A stretch of DNA of 64,000 nucleotides from an uncultured bacterium (GTDB lineage Bacteria; Atribacterota; Atribacteria; Atribacterales; Caldatribacteriaceae). The stretch covers positions 52,577-116,576 of the forward strand of contig CAKZPS010000019.1 of assembly GCA_937139415.1 (NCBI GenBank), written 5' to 3'. The position numbers were made by a program, and so were the translations under genes. The stretch's first letter is position 1. Every line of letters begins with the position of its first letter. Shown piece after piece: positions 1 to 8,279 of this stretch. Below the pieces are notes generated by a model. That model made no database searches. It was not told the DNA's origin and saw only the letters and a list, made by a program, of their open reading frames with translations.

Positions 1-45
1 GCCTTAATAGGCTAATACCTTGGCCTACCCTGTTTTGGTGTAGGA

Positions 46-1305
46 ATGAAGAAAAAGGTGTCGAGTAGGAGCTTCCATGTCTATCTCGCAAGTGTCATCG
101 CGGTGGGGGTAGCGATTTTTATATATTCATTGTGGCGGGTTCATTTTCCTTCACAGGGATTTATTTTGTTGACTTTTTCAGTACTGACTTTCATCGCTGA
201 GCTGGTTCCGGTGTATCTTCCGGATAAGGCTGCGGTATCGGTGAGTTTCGCCTTGGTGTATGCAAGTATCCTCCTGACCTCTCCTTTTGTAGCAGCCGTC
301 GTAGCATTTGGTGCGATAACCTGTGCAACTTTGCAGGGGAAATGGCATGGAAGTCTCTTCAATGGCGCTCAATTTGCCATTTCTGCTTTTCTCTCGGGAA
401 TGGTTTTCAAGCTTCTCGGAGGGTATACCTACGAGTTTATGTGGCATGATTACCATTTCTACGTGGCGATTGTGGGGTCTATTCTGGCGTTTTTCTTTTC
501 CAATGCCTCTTTAGTAATGGGAGTGGTAGCTTTACAGAAGCGTATTCCCTTCCGATCCTTGTGGAGGAAGGACGTGAACGGTATTTTCATCCAGTATTTT
601 GCCCTCTTTCCTCTATCGCTCTTACTCTATTTTGTATACATTCAAGTTGGGTTTGTAGGAATGGTGCTCTTCTTTTTTCCTCTCATGGTAGCCCGTTACT
701 CTTTTAAACTCTTCGCGGATACCAAAAAGATGCACATGGAACTTTTGCGAGCTCTCACTTCGGCGGTAGATGCCAAAGACCCTTATACTCAAGGTCATTC
801 GGCGCGGGTTGCCTGGCTTGCGACCGCCCTGGCCGAAAAAATCCGTCTGTCCGAGAAGCAAAGGGAAATTCTTGAATACGCAGCCATCCTCCACGATGTG
901 GGAAAAATCGGAGTTGCCGATGCAATTTTAGGGAAAAACGGTCGCTTGACGGAAGAAGAGTATCGGCTCATTCAGAATCACCCGGTTATCGGGCATCGCA
1001 TTGTAGAGGGTATTGATTTTTTAGAGCGAGTTGCGGACATCATTTTGGCGCATCACGAACGATGTGATGGTCGGGGTTATCCCCACGGGAAGGAGGGTGA
1101 GCAAATCCCCTTAGAAGCCAAAATTGTGGCGGTTGCCGATGTGTTTGATGCCCTTACTTCGGCACGACCGTACCGTCCGGCGTATACCGTCGAAGAGGCC
1201 TTGATGATTATGGAAAACGAAGAGAAGGGTCATTTCGATCCTCAAATTTTTGCTCTGCTCAAAGAAATCATCGCCGAAAAAGGATGGGAACCAAATGTTG
1301 GTTGA
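46..1305 (+). CDS. Membrane-anchored HD-GYP domain phosphodiesterase
   Basis: Likely a cyclic-di-GMP phosphodiesterase. The first ~220 residues are strongly hydrophobic, about six or seven membrane segments, and form a sensor-like module that I cannot name. A cytosolic HD-GYP domain follows: the HD pair is His283-Asp284 in LHDVGKIG, and the second metal and signature block is His346-His347-Glu348 with GYP at about 354-356. All residues needed for metal binding appear present, so an active enzyme is expected. There is no GGDEF or response-regulator domain. The start is the ATG at 46, preceded by GTGTAGGA. The gene overlaps the DUF5317 gene by 11 bases, implying translational coupling. Family assignment is firm; the signal sensed is unknown. 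Confidence 0.9.
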   Translation: MKKKVSSRSFHVYLASVIAVGVAIFIYSLWRVHFPSQGFILLTFSVLTFIAELVPVYLPDKAAVSVSFALVYASILLTSPFVAAVVAFGAITCATLQGKWHGSLFNGAQFAISAFLSGMVFKLLGGYTYEFMWHDYHFYVAIVGSILAFFFSNASLVMGVVALQKRIPFRSLWRKDVNGIFIQYFALFPLSLLLYFVYIQVGFVGMVLFFFPLMVARYSFKLFADTKKMHMELLRALTSAVDAKDPYTQGHSARVAWLATALAEKIRLSEKQREILEYAAILHDVGKIGVADAILGKNGRLTEEEYRLIQNHPVIGHRIVEGIDFLERVADIILAHHERCDGRGYPHGKEGEQIPLEAKIVAVADVFDALTSARPYRPAYTVEEALMIMENEEKGHFDPQIFALLKEIIAEKGWEPNVG

Positions 1306-1837
1306 TTTCATTCTCCTCGGACTCCTTTTGGGGTGGTGGCGTGGAGGGCGACTGTCCAATCTTTCCCACACCCGTTTCTCTTTTCTGTGGTTGGTGTTTG
1401 TGGGTTTTGGGGCTAAACTCTTTTTTTTGCAAACCAATCTCTGGGGTGCGCCTGTATGGCACCTCCTCAGTATGGGGGTGGTTCTCCTCGGAGCCCTTTT
1501 CAACCGTAAGCTCTACGGTATGCTTTGGATCGCCATAGGGTCATTGTGCAATATGGTGGTCATGGCTCTCAATGGAGGGAAAATGCCGGTAAGTGTGACT
1601 TTGGCGCAACGCCTCCGCTTAGAGAATCTGGTGCGGAGTTTAGAACGAGGGAGCTACCCTGAGTATGTGGCCATCGGTGTGCATTCTCGCTTCACCTTTC
1701 TTGCCGACATTTTACCGTACTTTTCCCTCCTCTTTCGCCGTTTTTTCGTGGTCAGTGTCGGAGACTACCTTTTAGGGGTGGGGGTATTACTTTTCCTCCT
1801 CTATTCCATGCAGAGAAAGGAGAGCATTCATGGATAA
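1295..1837 (+). CDS. DUF5317 family membrane protein
   Basis: A 180-residue integral membrane protein with about four or five hydrophobic segments. The NGGKMPVS motif near residue 93 and the SVGDYLLG motif near residue 150 match what I know of DUF5317, a family of unknown function common in anaerobic Firmicutes and deep-branching thermophiles. I chose the ATG at 1295 over an upstream in-frame ATG at 1250: it has AAAGGATGGG upstream and leaves a short 11-base overlap with the HD-GYP gene. DUF5317 genes often sit next to HD-GYP or signalling genes (recalled, not checked). It overlaps galU by 8 bases. Confidence 0.8.
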   Translation: MLVDFILLGLLLGWWRGGRLSNLSHTRFSFLWLVFVGFGAKLFFLQTNLWGAPVWHLLSMGVVLLGALFNRKLYGMLWIAIGSLCNMVVMALNGGKMPVSVTLAQRLRLENLVRSLERGSYPEYVAIGVHSRFTFLADILPYFSLLFRRFFVVSVGDYLLGVGVLLFLLYSMQRKESIHG

Positions 1838-2711
1838 TCGCATTACCAAAGCGGTCATTCCCGTGGCCGGTTTTGGTACCCGACTCCTTCCGGTGACCAA
1901 AACCCAGCCCAAGGAAATGCTTCCCTTGGTTGATAAGCCGGCGGTCCAGTACGTAGTAGAGGAGGCAGTAGCGTCGGGGATTGAGAGTATTCTCTTTGTC
2001 ACCGGTCGAGGGAAGCGGGCGATTGAAGATTATTTCGATTACGCGGTGGAATTGGAAAACGAGCTGCACAATAAAGGGCGGGAAAAATTATTGGAGGAAA
2101 TTCGCCGGGTAGTCGACGCAGTGGATATCTACTACGTACGCCAAAAACTCCCTCGAGGTTTGGGAGATGCAGTGCTCCGGGCGCGAGGTTTTGTGGGTGA
2201 TGAAGCCTTCGCAATTCTTTTGGCCGATGATATTGTGGTGGCAGAAAAACCGTGCCTTGCGCAAATGCTTGAGCTTTATGCTGAGGAACCGGCTTTGTAC
2301 CTTGCGGTGATGCCCGTTCCTCATGAAGAGGTTTCTCAGTGGGGAATTATCAAAGGGAGGGAAATTGCCCCCTCCCTCTATGAGGTTGAAGACCTAATTG
2401 AGAAACCCTCCCTTGCCGAAGCACCGTCGAATTTAGCTATTGTAGGTCGTTATCTTATAAAGCCGTCACTTTTTGCGATTATCGAGAACATCGCCCCCGG
2501 TAAAGGTGGGGAAATTCAGCTCACCGATGCTCTGCGGGAGATCCTACGGAAAGAGCGTATCTACGCCTATCGTTTTGTAGGGCAACATTTTGGGGTGGGA
2601 GATAAGGAGAGCTATCTCAAGGCTAATGTGGCCTTTGCGCTGCAGAGAGAAGAATTTGCCGCTCCGATGCGGGATTTTTTACGCAAGTTGCTTGAGGGAA
2701 AGGAAGGATGA
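1830..2711 (+). CDS. galU: UTP-glucose-1-phosphate uridylyltransferase
   Basis: Makes UDP-glucose from UTP and glucose-1-phosphate in the cytosol, feeding cell-envelope glycan and exopolysaccharide synthesis. The 293 residues match the usual bacterial GalU length. The nucleotide-binding N-terminus reads IPVAGFGTRLLPVTK, where most sugar nucleotidyltransferases have GxGTRLxP, followed by KEMLPLVDKPAVQYVVEEA; LADDIVV near residue 135 and DLIEKPS near 188 are further family motifs. Start ATG 1830 has AAAGGAGAG upstream and overlaps the preceding gene. Overlap of four bases (ATGA) with the nuclease gene follows. Assignment is firm. Confidence 0.93.
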   Translation: MDNRITKAVIPVAGFGTRLLPVTKTQPKEMLPLVDKPAVQYVVEEAVASGIESILFVTGRGKRAIEDYFDYAVELENELHNKGREKLLEEIRRVVDAVDIYYVRQKLPRGLGDAVLRARGFVGDEAFAILLADDIVVAEKPCLAQMLELYAEEPALYLAVMPVPHEEVSQWGIIKGREIAPSLYEVEDLIEKPSLAEAPSNLAIVGRYLIKPSLFAIIENIAPGKGGEIQLTDALREILRKERIYAYRFVGQHFGVGDKESYLKANVAFALQREEFAAPMRDFLRKLLEGKEG

Positions 2712-4267
2712 AAGAGATGGAAATCACCTTTTTGGGTGCTGCGCGTGGGGTGACCGGTTCGTGTTACCTTTTGACCACGACGAAGAGTGCGTTTCTTGTC
2801 GATTGTGGTATTTTCCAGGGAAAGGAGGAGGAAAACACTTACGCTCCCTTTCCCTTCGTTCCTGCAAATATTACCTTTCTTCTCCTCACCCATGCTCATC
2901 TTGACCATTCGGGGAGAATTCCGCTCCTTGTGAAACAAGGCTTCCAAGGGAAAATCTACGCTACCCTTCCTACCATTGAACTCTGTGAAATTCTTTGGCT
3001 TGACACCGTAAAGCTCATGTCCGAGGAGGCAGAAAGGCTCAATCGGAAGAATAGACGAGCGGGAAAACCGGAAGTTACCCCTCTTTTTGGCGAGGAGGAA
3101 GTGGCAAAAGCTTTACAGCTCTTTGAGCCGGTTGCGTATGATGAGCTCGTTTCCGAGAAGGGAGTGGAGTTCGTTTTTCGCAATGCCGCCCACATTTTAG
3201 GGGCAGCGACGCTCGAAGTGTGGGCAGAAGGGGTCAAGGTAGTTTTCTCTGGAGACATCGGCCCTTTCTACAACGTCATGGAGGGTTCTCCTCCAGTTAT
3301 CGAGGAAGCCGATTTCGTGGTGATTGAGTCCACCTATGGTGACCGCCTTCATCGGAGTTTACAAGACACCCGCGAAGAGTTCCGAGAGGTGATTGAAGAG
3401 GCGTTACAAACCGGTGGCAAGATCCTCATCCCCTCTTTTGTAGTGGACCGCGCCCAGAGAATTCTGTACGAGCTTTTCTTGCTCCAGGACATCTTCTCTT
3501 CCCGTTGCCCCATCTTTTTCGATAGTCCTATGGGAAATAAAACCACCAACATTTACCTCAAGTATCGACATCTCTTCGCCGGCGAAATCCAGAAACTCAA
3601 CTTAGAAGAACAAAATCCCTTCGTGGTGCCCCATTTGCAGTATGTCACCACTCCTCTTGACTCCAAAGCGCTCAACGACATCGATCATGCCATCATCATC
3701 GCCGGGAGTGGTATGTGCTCCGGAGGACGTATCGTTCATCACCTGAAACACAATCTCTATAAAGAATCGACACGGGTCATTTTTGTCGGTTTTCAAGCGC
3801 AAGGGACTTTGGGGAGGCTCTTGGTCGATGGAGTGAAAAAAGTGAAGATCATGGATGAGGAAATAGCAGTGCGGGCAAAAATATCCACCGTTAACGGTTT
3901 TTCCGCCCACGCCGATCAAGGGGATTTGCTCCGTTGGGCACACTACTTCAAACACCGACCGACTTTTCTTGTCACCCACGGAGAGAATAGCATCGTCGAG
4001 GGATTAACCCGTTTGCTCGCTCATGAAGGCTACGAAGTCTATGTACCCCAGCTCGGTGACCACTTCGACCTGCGTGCAAGGGAAATCAAGGTAGCCGTCT
4101 CCTCGGTGAAACGGCGCGAGACGGTGCTCGATACTCTGGTGGAGAAAGTAAGTGCTCTCCGACAAGGCAATTTAGTGGTCGATGAAAAGGCGGAAACCTT
4201 GCTTCGCTCAGCTCTCATTCTCCTTGAAGAAGCGGAAAAGAGGGCGACCCAATCTCCTACCCGATGA
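2708..4267 (+). CDS. MBL-fold beta-CASP ribonuclease family protein
   Basis: A metallo-beta-lactamase fold RNA nuclease of the CPSF73-like, beta-CASP group. Motif 2, HAHLDH, gives metal ligands His62, His64, Asp66 and His67; the His of AAHILGAA and the Asp of FSGDIG supply motifs 3 and 4; GSGMCSGGRIVHHL and NGFSAHADQ mark the beta-CASP and RMMBL parts. At 519 residues it is longer than the roughly 450-residue core: the last ~70 residues form a charged helical tail of unknown role. The start ATG 2708 overlaps galU; ATG 2717 is an alternative. It ends tail-to-tail with the nucleoside kinase (11-base overlap). The substrate RNA is unknown. Confidence 0.88.
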   Translation: MKEMEITFLGAARGVTGSCYLLTTTKSAFLVDCGIFQGKEEENTYAPFPFVPANITFLLLTHAHLDHSGRIPLLVKQGFQGKIYATLPTIELCEILWLDTVKLMSEEAERLNRKNRRAGKPEVTPLFGEEEVAKALQLFEPVAYDELVSEKGVEFVFRNAAHILGAATLEVWAEGVKVVFSGDIGPFYNVMEGSPPVIEEADFVVIESTYGDRLHRSLQDTREEFREVIEEALQTGGKILIPSFVVDRAQRILYELFLLQDIFSSRCPIFFDSPMGNKTTNIYLKYRHLFAGEIQKLNLEEQNPFVVPHLQYVTTPLDSKALNDIDHAIIIAGSGMCSGGRIVHHLKHNLYKESTRVIFVGFQAQGTLGRLLVDGVKKVKIMDEEIAVRAKISTVNGFSAHADQGDLLRWAHYFKHRPTFLVTHGENSIVEGLTRLLAHEGYEVYVPQLGDHFDLRAREIKVAVSSVKRRETVLDTLVEKVSALRQGNLVVDEKAETLLRSALILLEEAEKRATQSPTR

Positions 4268-5816
4268 ATTCTCGTAAAATGGAATTGGAAGGGACAAAAG
4301 ACGGATTGAGGAGCATGAAGTGATTTAAAAAGGCATATAAGCGGTAGGCCTCGAGATAGGCTGGGTTTCCGGGAGTGATGGCCCGAAGGAGAGGTTCGGC
4401 ATACTGGCGAAGTACGCACAATTCGTAAATCAAAGAAGAGTTAAACATGACATCGGCCTCTTCCTGGTAAGGAAAAATGTACTCTTCTTCTCCTTGGCGG
4501 ACCATCTTCCAGGTAGCAAAAACGCTCTCGGCGTTACTCCCCCGGAATTGGCTATCGCGCACCATGCGACGGATGAGACGGCAGTCGGTGGTGGAAATTC
4601 GGTTGTGGTCATCGATATTGAGTTGGGTGATGGCACTGACGTAGATTTTGAAAGCGTGCTCCTCGGGAATGTATCGGTTCAGTCGGGAGTTGAGGGCATG
4701 GAGCCCTTCCACGAGAATAATCCCATCCTTTTCCAATTTGCTCTTCGTCCCCTTGGGCTCGCGAGAACCGGTAATGAAGTTGTAGCGGGGAACTTCCACT
4801 TCCTCTCCACGGAGGAGGGCGTACATGTGGTGCTCAAAGAGCTCTAAGTCTAAAGCCTCCGGTTTTTCGTAATTATCGGCCTCTTCGTTGAGCTCATGGC
4901 GGGAACGGAAATAATCGTCCAAAGAAATGGTGAGAGGTTTCCAACCGTTGACCCGCAGTTGGGTATAGAGGCGACGCGAGAAAGTGGTTTTTCCCGACGA
5001 GGATGGCCCGGCAATGAGGACGAGCCGAACCGCCCCCTTTTTCTGGGTGATGAGGTCGGCAATTTGGGCAATTTTCTTTTCGTGCAGGGCTTCGGCAATG
5101 GAAATAATCTCTTTGCCCTCCCCACGAGCAATAGCTTCATTGAGTTCGCCAACATTTTCAATGGCCATGATTTTGCCCCATTGGGCTGCCTCTTGGAAGG
5201 TATGGAATAATTTGGGACGGAAAACGTAGGGAGGCAGACGATCCGGTTCTTGGGGATTGGGGAATTGGACGATAAAACCTGGCGGCACTAAGACAAAGCC
5301 GAAATTTTTGAGGTATCCGGTACTGGGACACAAGGGTCCGTAGTAGTGATCGTAGAAGTCTTCCAAGTGATACACGGTGATGAAAGGTGTTCTCCAGTAA
5401 CGGAGGAGGCGTACCACATCCTCTCGGTCTTTTTGGCTGTAAAGGGAAATGAGATTTTCCCAACTCATCACTTCGTGGAGAAGGGGAAGATCGCGGGTAA
5501 CGGTTTGACGCATAAAATCCTCTACCTTTTGTAAGGCTTCGGGGGAGAGTTTCTCTCCTTCTTCTAATTGACAGAAAATTCCTTCACCGATGGAGTGGAG
5601 AACTTTGAAACGCAGATGAGGAAACATCCGGTAGAGGGCAAAGCTCAAGAGGAAGAGTAAGGTTCGTAGGTACGTTCTCCTTCCTTCAGGATGGGAGAAA
5701 TCAAAAAAGGTTACCTTCCCTCCTCCTCCCACCGGAGTGTTTAAGTCGACTAAATCGCCGTTGAATTGAGCTACGAGAATATCGCGGTATCGGTCGGGGA
5801 AATACCGCTCCACCAC
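4257..5816 (-). CDS. Uridine kinase-like nucleoside kinase with N-terminal TGS/threonyl-tRNA-synthetase-like region
   Basis: Probably phosphorylates uridine/cytidine or another nucleoside. The N-terminal half resembles the TGS and editing-domain region of threonyl-tRNA synthetase; the C-terminal half is a P-loop kinase with GPSSSGKTT near residue 267, LDDYF as the nucleoside-site region, and LVEGLHAL. This two-part layout is usual for the ~550-residue nucleoside kinases. GTG 5816 is the first conventional start, but the reading frame stays open upstream to 5916 and encodes FLTFADGQTIQVQPGETL, a clear TGS start, so translation very likely begins upstream (see findings). Its neighbour across the divergent gap is uridine phosphorylase, fitting pyrimidine nucleoside salvage. 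Confidence 0.87.
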   Translation of the reverse strand: MVERYFPDRYRDILVAQFNGDLVDLNTPVGGGGKVTFFDFSHPEGRRTYLRTLLFLLSFALYRMFPHLRFKVLHSIGEGIFCQLEEGEKLSPEALQKVEDFMRQTVTRDLPLLHEVMSWENLISLYSQKDREDVVRLLRYWRTPFITVYHLEDFYDHYYGPLCPSTGYLKNFGFVLVPPGFIVQFPNPQEPDRLPPYVFRPKLFHTFQEAAQWGKIMAIENVGELNEAIARGEGKEIISIAEALHEKKIAQIADLITQKKGAVRLVLIAGPSSSGKTTFSRRLYTQLRVNGWKPLTISLDDYFRSRHELNEEADNYEKPEALDLELFEHHMYALLRGEEVEVPRYNFITGSREPKGTKSKLEKDGIILVEGLHALNSRLNRYIPEEHAFKIYVSAITQLNIDDHNRISTTDCRLIRRMVRDSQFRGSNAESVFATWKMVRQGEEEYIFPYQEEADVMFNSSLIYELCVLRQYAEPLLRAITPGNPAYLEAYRLYAFLNHFMLLNPSFVPSNSILREFIG

Positions 5817-5950
5817 CGTTTTCAGTGTTTCCCCCGGTTGAACCTGAATTGTTTGTCCATCGGCAAAGGTTAAAAAACATCTGTTCTCGATGACTCTCCC
5901 CCCTTTCTCTTTTCCCTATTTTAGCCGAAAATAAGAAAGAGGTGAAGTCT

Positions 5951-6739
5951 ATGGGATACTATGCCTATCATTTAGCTTTACGAGAAGAGGATCTCCAGGG
6001 AGTTCGGCTTGCGTTAATTCCCGGTGCTCCGGAGCGGTGTACGAAAATCGCTCAGGCATTTGGAGAGTGGCAAGAATTAGCCTTCCATCGCGAATTTAGG
6101 ACGGTTTTAGCCTACAATGCGGTGGGAAAAATTCTGGTCGTTTCCTCTGGTATCGGTGGATCATCACTCAGTATCCTCCTCGAAGAATTAGCCCGCATGG
6201 GGGTACAAATCTTTCTCCGCGTGGGAACCTGCGGAGCGATTCAAGAACATATAGAGGTTGGAGACCTGATTGTAAGTGAAGGGGCGGTACGTCTCGATGG
6301 GGTTTCCGAACACTATGCGCCTCTTGCCTATCCAGCGTGTAGTGATTATACTCTGCTTTGGTTACTGAAGAAAGCCTGTAACGAGATGGGATGCCGGTAC
6401 CATCTTGGCATTACTTGTTCTTCGGCTACCTTTTATCCCGGTCAAGAGCGATATGACACCTTTACGGGCTATGTGCCGCGTGCTCTCCGCGGAAGTTTCG
6501 CCGAGTGGCAAAAATTAGGAGTTTTGAACTATGAGATGGAAATCGCCACCCTTTTTACCGTAGCCCGGGTATTTGGATTGAAGGCAGGAGCGCTCTGCGG
6601 AGTGCTTGTGAACCGCGAGCGGGAGGAAGCAGTGCCGGTTGAAAGAGTGGAAGAGGTAGAAACCATTTTGGCCCGTGTGTCGGCACATGCGGCGACACTC
6701 ATACTCAAGTGGCTTGAGGAGGGAAACGGTGTTTCTTGA
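5951..6739 (+). CDS. udp: Uridine phosphorylase
   Basis: Splits uridine with phosphate into uracil and ribose-1-phosphate. The 262-residue protein tracks E. coli Udp closely by eye: IPGAPERC near the start (phosphate-binding region), SSGIGGSSLSI, LRVGTCGAIQ, SEGAVRLDG, FYPGQERYDT, and NYEMEIATL (ribose site). The ATG at 5951 is preferred to the GTG at 5942, because AGAGGTGA, the ribosome site, covers that GTG and sits six bases before the ATG. It is divergent from the nucleoside kinase and overlaps the next gene by 11 bases. Confidence 0.92.
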   Translation: MGYYAYHLALREEDLQGVRLALIPGAPERCTKIAQAFGEWQELAFHREFRTVLAYNAVGKILVVSSGIGGSSLSILLEELARMGVQIFLRVGTCGAIQEHIEVGDLIVSEGAVRLDGVSEHYAPLAYPACSDYTLLWLLKKACNEMGCRYHLGITCSSATFYPGQERYDTFTGYVPRALRGSFAEWQKLGVLNYEMEIATLFTVARVFGLKAGALCGVLVNREREEAVPVERVEEVETILARVSAHAATLILKWLEEGNGVS

Positions 6740-7355
6740 AGTGTGGCTTGCGGAAATAGAACGTTGGTCGGCTTGGTTGGGTATAATAGTTTTCCTCCTG
6801 GGAGGAGTGGTGATTGGGTTTTGGGGTTGGAAGTGGCGTCGCGTACTCTTCTTTGTCGCTTCTTTCTGTGTGGTGCTCTCTCTTGCCACCATGGTCACCT
6901 CGGGGAGTTGGCAGGGGGAAAATGGGACTCGTTTTTCCTTCGGAGAGGAGAAGCTCTGGAAACCGTGGGGTTTGATCGCTTTGGTCGTAGCTTTGCTCGT
7001 CGCTCTCTGGCCGAGGGGAGAGAGATTGGGGAGATTGATGCTCGGCGTGTGGTTGATAGTGAATTTTTCGCTCCTTTTGGGACGTTGGGTAGAGGAGGTG
7101 GAACTCCTTCGGATTCTCATGCGCATTCCCCGGGAGGGGTGGATCCTCGGCGCGGTGGTTGGGGGTTTAGCCTGCATGAACCGCGCCGTTTTACAGCTGG
7201 TCAGTGCCTTATTCGGGAGTTTTCTTTGGAGTATTGCTTACCTCAATGTGTTAAGATATGCAGGATGGGGGGATTCTTTTTTTACCCATGATTCGTTTGT
7301 ACTCTTTTTGTTCTTCTTAGTGACTATGGGAATGTACGCTTTTCAGGGAGAGTAA
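6729..7355 (+). CDS. Unknown multi-pass membrane protein
   Basis: I do not recognise this protein. From a GTG at 6729 (ribosome site GAGGAGGG five bases upstream) it encodes 208 residues with about six hydrophobic helices, for example LGIIVFLLGGVVIGFWGW, LIALVVALLVALWP, GRLMLGVWLIVNFSLLLG and LFLFFLVTMGMYAF. There is no signal peptide, catalytic motif or cofactor site that I can see. An upstream in-frame ATG at 6675 lies inside udp and is unlikely. It is coupled to udp (11-base overlap) and is four bases from hsp33, so it is part of that operon. Confidence 0.7.
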   Translation: MFLEVWLAEIERWSAWLGIIVFLLGGVVIGFWGWKWRRVLFFVASFCVVLSLATMVTSGSWQGENGTRFSFGEEKLWKPWGLIALVVALLVALWPRGERLGRLMLGVWLIVNFSLLLGRWVEEVELLRILMRIPREGWILGAVVGGLACMNRAVLQLVSALFGSFLWSIAYLNVLRYAGWGDSFFTHDSFVLFLFFLVTMGMYAFQGE

Positions 7356-7358
7356 GAC

Positions 7359-8279
7359 GTGGCGAAGAGGAACGATTACGTTGTCCGGGCGATGGTGGAA
7401 AGAACCTTGGTGGTAGCATACGTAGCCTCTTCTACGAGCTTGGTTGAGGGGGCGCGCCGTTTGCACGGTACCAATCCGGTGGCTACGGCTTCATTGGGAC
7501 GGGCCTTGACCTTGGGGGGCATCATGGGAGTGATGCTCTCCGAAAACCAGCGGATTTCCTTACAGATTTGCTGTCTTGGGCCTCTCCAAAGAATTTTCGT
7601 CCAGAGCAATGGGAAGGGAGAAGTGCGAGGATATGTCTCTGAACCTCAGGTTGTGGTTGCGCCTCGTCACGATGGTAAACTCAACGTGGAAGAGGCAGTG
7701 GGAGCCGGCTCACAGCTTGTGGTGGTGCGGGATTTAGGATGGGTAGAGCCATCGATAGGGAGTATTACCATGCCTCGTGGGGGGATTGCCTATGATCTTG
7801 CCTACTATTTCACTCTTTCTGAGCAACTCCCTTCCGCTTGTAGCGCTGGGGTGTATGTGAGTGAAACCGGTGAAGTGCTCTCCGCGGGAGGATTTATCGT
7901 TCACACCCCTTCCGGTACCGAGGCAGGTATTATTGAGCAGTTGGAGGAGAACATCACTCGACTTGAGCCGGTGAGCTTCGAGCTTTTTGCTGGACGAGGC
8001 CCAGAAGACATTCTCGCCTCGCTCCTCCGCGGTCTTCCCTATCGGGTGGTGGGAAAGAATGTTTTGCGTTACCACTGTTTTTGCTCTCAAGAACGGGCAA
8101 GGCGGGCGCTCATCCTTTTAGGGCAAGAAGACCTCACTAAACTTCTCCAGGAAGAGAAGAGAGGAGAGGTCCGTTGTGCCTTTTGTAATCGCGTGTATCT
8201 CTTTGAAACTCAAGAGCTGTGGCAGCTTTTGTCGGAAATGAGAACTGGGAGGGAAAATGGTGGCGACGACATTCCTTGA
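7359..8279 (+). CDS. hslO: Hsp33 family redox-regulated chaperone
   Basis: A cytosolic holdase chaperone that is switched on by oxidation. The N-terminal region (about 1-230) contains the Hsp33 fold motifs VEGARRLHGTNPVATASLGR and SGGF-like glycine-rich strands. The C-terminal zinc switch is visible as CxC (Cys240/242 in YHCFCSQ) and CxxC (Cys273/276 in VRCAFCN), all four cysteines being present. Length 306 is slightly above the usual ~290. It starts at GTG 7359 with GGGAG upstream and overlaps the helicase gene by 23 bases. Assignment is firm. In an anaerobe it would guard against accidental oxygen exposure (inference). Confidence 0.92.
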   Translation: MAKRNDYVVRAMVERTLVVAYVASSTSLVEGARRLHGTNPVATASLGRALTLGGIMGVMLSENQRISLQICCLGPLQRIFVQSNGKGEVRGYVSEPQVVVAPRHDGKLNVEEAVGAGSQLVVVRDLGWVEPSIGSITMPRGGIAYDLAYYFTLSEQLPSACSAGVYVSETGEVLSAGGFIVHTPSGTEAGIIEQLEENITRLEPVSFELFAGRGPEDILASLLRGLPYRVVGKNVLRYHCFCSQERARRALILLGQEDLTKLLQEEKRGEVRCAFCNRVYLFETQELWQLLSEMRTGRENGGDDIP

